A stretch of 64,000 bases of DNA from JANMCE01 sp963791625 (GTDB lineage Bacteria > Actinomycetota > Acidimicrobiia > Acidimicrobiales > Ilumatobacteraceae), in contig CAWBTA010000005.1 of assembly GCA_963791625.1 (NCBI GenBank), forward strand, positions 1 to 64,000, read 5' to 3'. Position numbers and translations under genes: made by a program. The notes beneath the pieces are model-generated. The model saw nothing but the letters and a program-made list of their open reading frames with translations. It was not told the origin of the DNA and searched no databases. Within the stretch, counting starts at the first letter, position 1, and the number at the start of each line of letters is the position of its first letter. Positions 54,692 to 64,000 of this stretch are shown in pieces.

Positions 54692-56175
54692 TTGAGTTTG
54701 CGACAAAACCGGTTGCCCACGCGACCGGTTTTGTCGCAAAGTCCGATCGAGTATGTCTCGCCGGCTCGTGAGAGTGATGCGCCGCATCATGAGTGCGGGC
54801 TGATCGGTATCAGTGCGCCCGGTGAGGAAGTTGCTCGACTCGCCTTCTTCGGTCTGTATGCACAGCAGCATCGTGGGCAGGAAGGCGCAGGCATCGCGGT
54901 AGCCGACGGCATCACCGCCGCGCTCTACAAGGATGTCGGCCTGGTCAGCCAGGTGTTCGATTCCGAATCCCTCGGCCACCTACACGGTGACCATGCCATT
55001 GGCCATGTGCGCTACTCCACCACTGGTTCCTCCACCGCTCGCAACTGTCAGCCGTTCCTGGTCGAGACGCAAAACGGGCCGCTCGCCATCGCCCACAACG
55101 GCAATCTGATCAACGCCGGCGACTTACGCACCGAGCTGTTGCAGCGCGGCTATCCACTGGCCGCGTCGAGTGACAGCGAGATCTTTCTGGTGATGCTCGC
55201 GGGCGCTCACGGGGCCACCTGGGAAGAGCGTCTCGAACGCACCATGACCGCATGGAAGGGCGCCTACTCGCTGGTGATCCTGGTAGAAGACCGCGTCATC
55301 GCCGTGCGTGACCCGTGGGGTTTTCGGCCGTTGTCGGTCGGCCGGCTGCCCGGCGGGAATTGGGCTGTGGCGTCGGAGACGTGCGCGCTGCGCACGCTTG
55401 GCTGCAGTGAAATCCAAGAGGTCGGCGCTGGTGAGATCGTGACCCTCAAGGGGAACGAGATGACTGGCCGTAAGCCGCTCTTCTCGGTTCCGAAGGAAGC
55501 TCGTTGCACGTTCGAGTTCGTGTACTTCAGCCGTCCCGATTCCACCTGGGATGACCGAAGCGTCCACATCGTTCGCCAACGCCTGGGCGAGGAACTCGCC
55601 CGGGAAGCACCGGCTCCCGCCGACATCGTGGTTGCCGTGCCCGACTCCTCGACGCCAGCCGGCATCGGGTACTCGCGTGAGAGCGGCATCCCGTTCAACG
55701 ATGGCCTCATCAAGAATCGCTACATCGGCCGCACCTTCATCGAACCAACTGCCGCGTCTTGCGTCAGCAGGGTGTGGCCATGAAGTTCAACGCGCTGCCC
55801 GAAAACCTCAGGGGCAAGCACGTGGTGATGATCGATGACTCGATCGTCCGGGGCACCACCATGGGGCCACTGGTGCAACTGCTACGGGACGCCGGAGCAG
55901 CCAGCGTGCATGTACGCATTACGTGCCCGCCCATCGTGCATCCATGCCACATGGGTGTCGACATGGGAACCTACGACGAACTGATTTCTGCGCAGCTCGA
56001 CGTCGACAAACTGCAGGCGCTCATCAAGGCCGACTCGCTCGCGTTCCTTGTCGCTCGACGGCATGATGCGCGCCATCGGTCGTACCGAGGGCTACTGCAA
56101 CGCCTGCTTCACCGGTGACTACCCCATCGAGCTCGGCCCACGCGGCGGCAAGAGCGCTTTCGAGGGCGTGCTGCG

Positions 56176-56178
<3 letters not shown>
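54692..56178 (+). CDS. purF: PurF, amidophosphoribosyltransferase, two frameshifts
   Basis: About 495 residues after correction. The N-terminal glutaminase begins at the Cys of HHECGLIGI and continues with FFGLYAQQHRGQEGAG and HNGNLINAGDLRTEL. The PRPP site is VVMIDDSIVRGTTMGP. Frames break near 55755 and near 56045; the last part, SLDGMMRAIGRTEGYCNACF, ends at TGA 56176-56178. The start is uncertain: the only in-frame starts are TTG codons in or beside the inverted repeat, while ATG 54676 is in another frame. It makes phosphoribosylamine, the first step of purine synthesis. The stop overlaps purD. Confidence 0.85.
54697..54740 (+). repeat. Perfect 17-bp inverted repeat at the 5' end of purF
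   Basis: TTTGCGACAAAACCGGT (54697-54713) and its exact reverse complement (54724-54740) flank a ten-base spacer. The hairpin sits between the purC stop and the first conserved residues of purF, inside the possible purF start. There is no T run after it. It could be an operator, an attenuator, or a short palindromic element inserted into the gene. Confidence 0.7.
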
Positions 56179-58431
<2,253 letters not shown>

Positions 58432-58432
<1 letters not shown>

Positions 58433-59025
58433 TGGCCGCCCGTATCGTTGTTCTCGCATCCGGTTCGGGCACCAATCTGCAGGCGATCATCGACGCAGGC
58501 GCAAACGGCACGCTCGCCGCCGAAGTTGTGGCGGTCGTGTCCGATCAGCCGGAGGCGTACGCGCTCGAACGGGCCCGAACCCATCACATCGCAGCGATCG
58601 CACTTCCCCGGCATGAGGCGGAGAAGCGGGCCGAGTATGACGTTCGGCTCCGAGCCGTCGTGGCCGAGCACATGCCCGATTGGATCGTTCTGGCCGGCTT
58701 TATGCGGCTGCTCTCCCCTACATTTCTCGACCACTTCGCGGGCCAGGTTGTGAACCTGCACCCGGCCCTGCCCGGCGACCTGCCCGGTGCACATGCCATC
58801 GAGCGAGCGTTCGCTCAGTACCTCATTGGCCTACGCACCGAGTCGGGCGTGATGGTGCACCTCGTTCCCGATGAAGGCGTCGACAACGGCCCGGTACTTG
58901 CAACAGCAACGATTCCGTTCGAGACCGATGACACCCTTGAGTCCTTCGCATCCCGCGTGCACGCGGCCGAACATCGGTTACTCGTGGACACGCTCATTAC
59001 TCTCACCAAGGAGACCGCCCGATGA
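58432..59025 (+). CDS. purN: PurN, GAR formyltransferase
   Basis: 197 residues. Motifs are VVLASGSGTNLQAIID, HIAAIALPRHEAEKRAEYD, LAGFMRLLSPTFLDHF and the catalytic region NLHPALPGDLPGAHAIE, with VHLVPDEGVDNGPVL. It transfers formate from 10-formyl-tetrahydrofolate to GAR. TGATG overlap with purDM means tight coupling. Catalytic Asn-His-Asp residues fit NLHP and the DEGVD segment. Confidence 0.93.
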
Positions 59026-60509
59026 CCAACGAGACGATCTTTGACCGCTTTCAGGCGCTGACGTTCGACGACGTCGTGGTCGTCCCCGGCTACAGCCAGG
59101 TGCTGCCCGCCGATGTCGATACATCAGCCATTTTTGCTGGCGACATCCGCCTGGCCGTGCCACTCATATCGGCCGCAATGGACAAGGTTACCGAGTCTGG
59201 TCTGGCCATCGCCATTGCTCGCCGAGGCGGCCTGGGCGTGATCCATCGCAACCTGTCCATCGAGGACCAGGCCAAGGAAGTGGACCGGGTGAAGCGATCA
59301 CAGTCGGGCATGATCACCGACCCGGTCACCCTTCGCCCGAACGCCACCGTGGCCGACGCCGAAGCCGTGATGGCCGCGTTCCATATCTCCGGCGTGCCGA
59401 TCACCGACGAGGCCGGGCACCTGGTTGGCATTCTCACCAACCGCGACACCCGCTTCATGGAACCCGACGAACTGCAGCGGCCCGTCACCGATTACATGAC
59501 CTCGGAAGGTCTGATCACAGCATCGGCCGACACCACGTTGCAGGAAGCGAAGGCGATTCTTCGCAAACATCGCATCGAGAAGTTGCCGCTGGTGGATGCC
59601 GAAGGTCGACTCGTGGGACTCATCACGGTCAAGGACATCAACAAGCACACCGACAACCCGCACTCCACCCAAGACCTTCGTGGTCGCCTTCGCGTGGCGG
59701 CCGCGGTTGGTGTCGGCGCCGACCTCGAGGCACGCGTGCAGGCGTTGGTGAACGCCGCCGTCGATGCGATCGTGATCGACACCGCCCACGGTCACTCGGC
59801 GGGCGTGGTGGAGGCCATCCGCCGAATCAAAAGCGTCGCACCGGTTCTCGTTGTGGCGGGGAACGTAGTGACCGCAGAAGGGGTCGAAGCGCTTCATGCT
59901 GCCGGCGCGGATGCCGTAAAAGTGGGCGTGGGCGCGGGCTCGATCTGCACGACAAGAATCGTTGCCGGCGCCGGTATGCCGCAACTCTCGGCCGTGTACG
60001 AATCCTCGATTGCGGCCAGGCGTTTGGGTATCCCCCTCATCGCTGATGGCGGCACCCGGTTCTCTGGCGACGTGGTGAAAGCCATTGCCGCCGGAGCCCA
60101 TACCGTGATGCTCGGCAGCCTTCTGGCCGGCACCGACGAAGCTCCGGGCGAGACCGAACTGTTCGAAGGGCGCCGCTACAAGTCATACCGTGGCATGGGC
60201 AGCCTGGCCGCCATGCAGGGCCACGGCGCCGATCGCTACGGCTCGGCCCAGGGCGCTGCCCGATCCAACAAGGCGGTGCCCGAAGGTATCGAGGGGCGCG
60301 TGCCGCACGCCGGAAGTGCCGCCGACGTCATCGATCAACTCGTCGGGGGCCTGCGTTCAGGCATGGGCTACGCGGGAGCCGCTAACCTCGCCGACCTTCG
60401 CGACAACAGTCGCTTCATGCGCGTGAGCACCGCCGGCCGCGACGAGAGTCACCCCCACGACGTGGAGATCACCCGCGAGGCCCCCAACTATCAGTGGGGC
60501 GGCCGCTAA
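59022..60509 (+). CDS. guaB: GuaB, IMP dehydrogenase
   Basis: 495 residues. N-terminal TFDDVVVVPGYSQVLP and two CBS domains (about residues 95-215, DPVTLRPNATVADAEAV and DYMTSEGLITA) are followed by the barrel with the catalytic Cys in GAGSICTTRIVAG and IADGGTRFSGDVVKAIAAGA. The flap has KYRGMGSLAAMQ-like YRGMGSLAAM and EGIEGRVPHAG. It oxidises IMP to XMP for GMP synthesis. The ATG overlaps the purN stop, and it closes the operon. Confidence 0.95.
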   Translation: MTNETIFDRFQALTFDDVVVVPGYSQVLPADVDTSAIFAGDIRLAVPLISAAMDKVTESGLAIAIARRGGLGVIHRNLSIEDQAKEVDRVKRSQSGMITDPVTLRPNATVADAEAVMAAFHISGVPITDEAGHLVGILTNRDTRFMEPDELQRPVTDYMTSEGLITASADTTLQEAKAILRKHRIEKLPLVDAEGRLVGLITVKDINKHTDNPHSTQDLRGRLRVAAAVGVGADLEARVQALVNAAVDAIVIDTAHGHSAGVVEAIRRIKSVAPVLVVAGNVVTAEGVEALHAAGADAVKVGVGAGSICTTRIVAGAGMPQLSAVYESSIAARRLGIPLIADGGTRFSGDVVKAIAAGAHTVMLGSLLAGTDEAPGETELFEGRRYKSYRGMGSLAAMQGHGADRYGSAQGAARSNKAVPEGIEGRVPHAGSAADVIDQLVGGLRSGMGYAGAANLADLRDNSRFMRVSTAGRDESHPHDVEITREAPNYQWGGR

Positions 60510-60718
60510 ACCGAGCCGAGTCTGCCCTTTCGAAGGTGGGGGAAGTGTTCGAAGATGAGGGATGCACCCGGCAACCGTTCCGACCATAGCCAAAGGCAAG
60601 AAAGCCAGCCGTCCCGGCGGCGCGGTGAAGGGCGAACCTTCTTCAGGATTCACACAGGTGGTGTCCACTTGTGGATGTGTCCACATTTTGGCATTGCTGC
60701 CAGTTCGTACCAACCAAA

Positions 60719-60964
60719 ATGCGAGCACTCCACGACCGGATTGTTGCGCAGAGTCTGCTTGATGACCTCCTCGACGCGTTGAGCTGTGTGCACACGGGTG
60801 ACACCGATATCAGGGAGTTGATTATCGTGTCGTTCGTTGAGCATCTTCCAGACCCGGGCGAGCCCAACGCAGCGATTCGGGAGCTGCTACCAGCCGCTCT
60901 TCAGCAAGCAGCACGGCAGGGTGTGGATCCACCTACCGAGCCGGAGAAATGGTCCGGCGTCTAG
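60719..60964 (+). CDS. Possible small hypothetical protein
   Basis: An 81-residue frame from ATG 60719, MRALHDRIVAQSLLDDLLDA, then DIRELIIVSFVEHLPDP and ELLPAALQQAARQG. It has an even helix pattern and looks more protein-like than the other frames here. No ribosome-binding site is obvious and no family was recognised with confidence. The neighbouring 60510-60718 and 60965-61163 hold no other gene. Confidence 0.4.
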   Translation: MRALHDRIVAQSLLDDLLDALSCVHTGDTDIRELIIVSFVEHLPDPGEPNAAIRELLPAALQQAARQGVDPPTEPEKWSGV

Positions 60965-61119
60965 CGAGACCCTATTCCCGATGACCTTATTTCGCAGGAT
61001 GTACTGACCGTATCTCACACGCTCGACTGACCGTTTCACATATGACATAGTGATCGTCTTGCGCGATGGGATCACGCCCAGGCTGTTTCTGGGACGAACT
61101 CGTCCGCCGGTAAGGAATC

Positions 61120-61147
61120 GTCCGACTCACCTTTGATGGAGTCGGAC
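61120..61147 (+). promoter_or_regulatory. 9-bp inverted repeat before the hydrolase gene
   Basis: GTCCGACTC (61120-61128) and GAGTCGGAC (61139-61147) form a perfect inverted repeat with a ten-base spacer, ending 16 bp before the ATG. The spacing fits either a dimeric regulator's operator or a leader hairpin that would affect ribosome access. Confidence 0.5.
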
Positions 61148-61163
61148 ATGGAAGGCTTTACCT

Positions 61164-61967
61164 ATGAGTGGTGCGCTTGATGCCCGACCGGCGGAACGTT
61201 ACGAAAAGCCGTCACGGCTCCTCTATCTCTCCGAAGCCACGAGAGCGACGTCCGAATTTTGGCTCGCCGCGGCCGCGGCGCCGGTCGTCGCCACGCTGCC
61301 GAAGGGTGACGGCCACACGGTGCTCGTACTGCCCGGTTTCGGTGGATCGAACTCCTCCACCCTTGTGTTGCGGGGAGCCCTCGCAGCGGTCGGGTATGAA
61401 GCCAAAGGGTGGCGCGGCGGTCGCAACCTCGGCCCCTCCCCCGTCGTGGTCGACAGCCTCATGCGCACCGTTACCTCGCACGTGCGCCGGTCCGGAGGAA
61501 AGATCAGCATCATTGGGTGGAGTTTGGGCGGCATTTACGCCCGCCTCCTCGCCGAGCGCATGCCCGACGACATCCGGTTGATCATCACGCTCGGTACGCC
61601 ATTTCGAGCAACGTCGCTTGACGACACGCATGCGGGCAGCTCCTACAAGCTGATGGGCCTGCTGAAGCGCAACCACCCGAATTCCCTCGACTACCCCACC
61701 GGCTACCGCGGCCCGGTGCCCGTGCCATCGACGTCGATTTTCAGCAAGACCGACGGCATCGTGCCGTGGCGATCATGCATCGATGAACGCGATTCAGGCC
61801 ACGAGAATGTCGAGGTGTTCGGCAGTCATTGCGGGCTGGGTCATCACCCCGGCGCGCTGATGGTTATCGCCGACCGGCTTTCGCAGCCGTCGGACGCTTG
61901 GAAGCACTTCGAGCCTTCCGGGGCGGCGCGGGCGCTGACTCGGACATGGTCGACCTTGCCGCAGTGA
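61164..61967 (+). CDS. Alpha/beta hydrolase
   Basis: 267 residues. An N-terminal strand (TVLVLPGFGGSNSSTLV) provides the oxyanion region. The nucleophile elbow is ISIIGWSLGGIYARLLAE, with Ser in GWSLGG. Asp in SKTDGIVPWRS and His in GSHCGLGHHP complete the triad. It resembles lipase or acetyltransferase-type hydrolases. It is convergent with a wax-ester synthase gene and overlaps its end by 104 bases. Confidence 0.85.
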   Translation: MSGALDARPAERYEKPSRLLYLSEATRATSEFWLAAAAAPVVATLPKGDGHTVLVLPGFGGSNSSTLVLRGALAAVGYEAKGWRGGRNLGPSPVVVDSLMRTVTSHVRRSGGKISIIGWSLGGIYARLLAERMPDDIRLIITLGTPFRATSLDDTHAGSSYKLMGLLKRNHPNSLDYPTGYRGPVPVPSTSIFSKTDGIVPWRSCIDERDSGHENVEVFGSHCGLGHHPGALMVIADRLSQPSDAWKHFEPSGAARALTRTWSTLPQ

Positions 61968-63450
61968 GCAGCTCGGTCAGTGAGCGATCGAGGCCGTCGG
62001 TCAGTACCCACGGGTCGGGAATGAGTTCCCGGCACGTGACCAGCCCGAAATCGAGCCGGCCCAGGTAGCTCTGCACCGTGATGTTCATCCCTTGACCATC
62101 GACAATGGTGGACACCGGGTAGAAGTGCTGCAGCAGATTTCCCCCGAGATACAGCGGAACGTTCGGGCCGGGCACGTTCGAGATCACCACATTGAACGGC
62201 GGGTTCATACGATCAGCAACCCTGGCCCTGGTCACGATCCGCGACGCTCGGGCCAAGACTGCTGGCGGGGCGAAGTGGGCGAGATCGGTCAGCAGGTCGG
62301 CGGGCACTGCCTTCTGCATCTCCTTCACCGACTTCATGGAATGGTGGATGGCCATCAGCCGCTCTACCGGGTCGGCGATGTTGGTGTGTAACGAACACAA
62401 CACCGACGCCACCCGGTTGGAGTAAAGGTCGGCGTCTGACTCGGTGCGGATGGACACCGGCACCATCGACACCAGCGGCTCCGTTGGAAGCTCGTTGCGT
62501 TGGAGCAGGTAGTCACGCAGCATGCCGGCACTGATAGCCATCACGACGTCGTTCAGGGTGACACCGTAGGCACGGCGCACGATCTTGGCGTCCTCGATGG
62601 GGAACGATCGGAACGCGAATCGGCGATGCGCGGTGATGCCCTTGTTGAATGACGTCTTCGGTGCGGGGCCGCTGGTGATGAGCGGGAATTGCTCGGGGCG
62701 AGCCGGCAGAAACTTGGCCAGCGCCTCACCGATGCCGGGGATTTGCGTGAGGCCCATGGCGGCCGGCATCCCGGCAAGGCCGGTCTTTTGGCGAATACCG
62801 GTGAGGCTGGAGAACAGCTGGCGCTGCATGCGAAAGGCACGAGCAGGGTTGCGCGACCAGTTCACCGCGGTGCGCACCATGAGCTCGCCGAACGACGGTT
62901 CGGATTCACCCTTCCAGACCGTCTCCGGCGGTTCGATGGCGCGTCCGGCTGGGTCGGTATCGAGCAGGGTGGTGAGCATTTCCACGCCCTGCACACCATC
63001 GATGGTTGCGTGATGAATCTTCTGCAGCAGAGCGACGCGATTGTCGGCGAGACCTTCGATCACCCACATTTCCCACAGCGGATGGGACCGGTCGAGCGGA
63101 CGGGCGACGAGGCGGGCCACCAGTTCACCAAGCTGCTGATCGTTGCCGGGCGGTGCGACGGCGGTCTCGCGCACGTGGAAGTCGAGATCGAAATCGGCAT
63201 CATCAACCCAGTACGGGTGATCGAGTCCGAACGGTACCGTTACGAGTTTGCGGCGCAGTACGGGTAGCAGGTGGAGCCGTTGTTCGATGGCCTTGATCAG
63301 CGACGTATAAAACTCACCCGGCGCCCGATTCTTGTCGACTTCATACACGGTGAGAGAGGCAACGTGTCCGAACTGCCGGGCCGTTTCGATACTGAGGAAG
63401 CTGGTGTCGAGTCCCGTCAGCTGGCGCATCAGCTCACAGTACCGCGGCAT
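61864..63450 (-). CDS. WS/DGAT-type acyltransferase
   Basis: 528 residues. The catalytic motif is LLQKIHHATIDGVQGVEML (H-H-x-x-x-D-G). N-terminal LTGLDTSFLSIETARQFGH and the later VVISNVPGPNVPLYLGGNLLQ (N-V-P-G-P) are conserved in the family. It makes wax esters or triacylglycerol from acyl-CoA and alcohol or diacylglycerol, as in storage lipid synthesis of actinobacteria. Start could be ATG 63450 or ATG 63429. The C-terminal Ala/Lys-rich tail overlaps the convergent hydrolase. Confidence 0.92.
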   Translation of the reverse strand: MPRYCELMRQLTGLDTSFLSIETARQFGHVASLTVYEVDKNRAPGEFYTSLIKAIEQRLHLLPVLRRKLVTVPFGLDHPYWVDDADFDLDFHVRETAVAPPGNDQQLGELVARLVARPLDRSHPLWEMWVIEGLADNRVALLQKIHHATIDGVQGVEMLTTLLDTDPAGRAIEPPETVWKGESEPSFGELMVRTAVNWSRNPARAFRMQRQLFSSLTGIRQKTGLAGMPAAMGLTQIPGIGEALAKFLPARPEQFPLITSGPAPKTSFNKGITAHRRFAFRSFPIEDAKIVRRAYGVTLNDVVMAISAGMLRDYLLQRNELPTEPLVSMVPVSIRTESDADLYSNRVASVLCSLHTNIADPVERLMAIHHSMKSVKEMQKAVPADLLTDLAHFAPPAVLARASRIVTRARVADRMNPPFNVVISNVPGPNVPLYLGGNLLQHFYPVSTIVDGQGMNITVQSYLGRLDFGLVTCRELIPDPWVLTDGLDRSLTELLTAARSTMSESAPAPPRKARSASKRPTAAKAGRR

Positions 63451-63978
63451 CTACTTCGCTGCGGCCGGGCGCTGCCAACGAATGACGTGATCGATCTCGC
63501 CGCTCTCGACGTCGTACACAAACCCGGCCACGACCTTGAGGGTGGTGAGGTACGGCTTGGATGCGAGCAGGTCGAGGTCTTCGCGAAGAGCGGCAGCGTG
63601 ATCGTCGATGGGGAAGAACCCGAAGTCGGCGCCGGTACGTTTGCGCAATTCCTCATCGGAGACACCGGCAAGGCCGCACTTGGTGTGCTGCATGATAACA
63701 ACCGTGTCGACCCCGAGAATGTGCGTGGAAAGGGCGAGGCTGCGCAGCATGTCCTCGGTAATGCGACCGCCGGCGTTGCGCAACACGTGCGCTTCACCGA
63801 GGTGCAGGCCGAGGGCGGCGAACACGTCGATGCGAGCATCCATGCACGTCACCACGGCGAGGTGACGACTGGGCTTGGCATCGGCCACACTCGCACGAGC
63901 AGCTGCGTATCCGTCATTGGCAGCGAGGAGCGACCCGATCTGTGACATGGGGTTCTGACTATCAGCTTCCGCGGCCAT
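63451..63978 (-). CDS. Beta-class carbonic anhydrase
   Basis: 175 residues. Zinc ligands Cys and Asp are in VVTCMDARIDV, and His-x-x-Cys in MQHTKCGLAG. LRNAGGRITEDMLRSLALS is also family-typical. The sequence is close to the small Rv1284-like beta enzymes. It interconverts carbon dioxide and bicarbonate. Its stop lies one base from the WS/DGAT start, so the two may be cotranscribed. Confidence 0.93.
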   Translation of the reverse strand: MAAEADSQNPMSQIGSLLAANDGYAAARASVADAKPSRHLAVVTCMDARIDVFAALGLHLGEAHVLRNAGGRITEDMLRSLALSTHILGVDTVVIMQHTKCGLAGVSDEELRKRTGADFGFFPIDDHAAALREDLDLLASKPYLTTLKVVAGFVYDVESGEIDHVIRWQRPAAAK

Positions 63979-64000
63979 TTCTCAAACCTATGCGTTCCGG

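Noticed and set aside
60555..60782. Plus-strand frames around MHPATVPTIAKGKK
   Set aside because: No ribosome-binding site and an overlapping frame after 60719 is more protein-like; treated as non-coding.

Overview
The window is about 64 kb of high-GC actinobacterial chromosome. A SigR/RsrA redox sigma pair, HemQ, a WS/DGAT wax-ester synthase, a DUF2342 metalloprotease beside tilS, DivIVA, a UPF0182 protein and OmpR-type regulators all point to Actinomycetota. The repeated 'LDTR' secreted modules and the gene arrangement suggest class Acidimicrobiia, but that is an inference. No rRNA or CRISPR array was seen, and only one tRNA.

Layout. (1) 1-6.2 kb: an OmpR-type regulator and a broken TPR gene, divergent from a 1374-residue secreted protein, closed by a strong terminator. 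(2) 6.4-9.9 kb: a small mobile-looking island with an XRE/nucleotidyltransferase-like toxin-antitoxin pair, DUF2200 and pRiA4b-type genes, and a tyrosine integrase flanked by seven copies of CGGTAGAA, ending at an initiator tRNA-Met. (3) 9.9-20 kb: UPF0182 membrane protein, a DivIVA-domain protein, a PDZ/Lon-like protease and several housekeeping or unknown genes. (4) 20-25.7 kb: a sortase fused to three LDTR repeats beside a Thr-rich secreted protein, then larE and alaX. (5) 25.7-35.4 kb: a substrate-binding lipoprotein, hemQ, an atypical FtsH-like protease paired with a lipoprotein, folE, fdhD, sigR-rsrA, a DUF2342 metalloprotease and tilS. (6) 35.4-36.8 kb: gene-poor, with only degraded coding traces. 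(7) 36.8-45 kb: a desaturase, then a tightly coupled locus of lipoprotein, peptidoglycan-binding HlyD-like adaptor, ABC ATPase, FtsX-type permease, a 27-codon peptide, response regulator and histidine kinase. (8) 45-49.8 kb: M3 oligopeptidase, acetyltransferase, aldo/keto reductase with a MerR regulator, and small regulators. (9) 49.9-60.5 kb: a purine operon, purL-purQ-purC-purF-purDM-purN-guaB, in which purL carries a doubled PurS-like N-terminus and purD is fused to purM directly before purN. (10) 60.7-64 kb: a small ORF, an alpha/beta hydrolase, a WS/DGAT acyltransferase and a beta-carbonic anhydrase.

About sixteen genes or gene parts need a one-base correction to read through, including essential purF and purM. 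Several sit in short homopolymers. The simplest explanation is indel error in the assembly, so broken genes here are described as frameshifted rather than dead unless decay is clearer.
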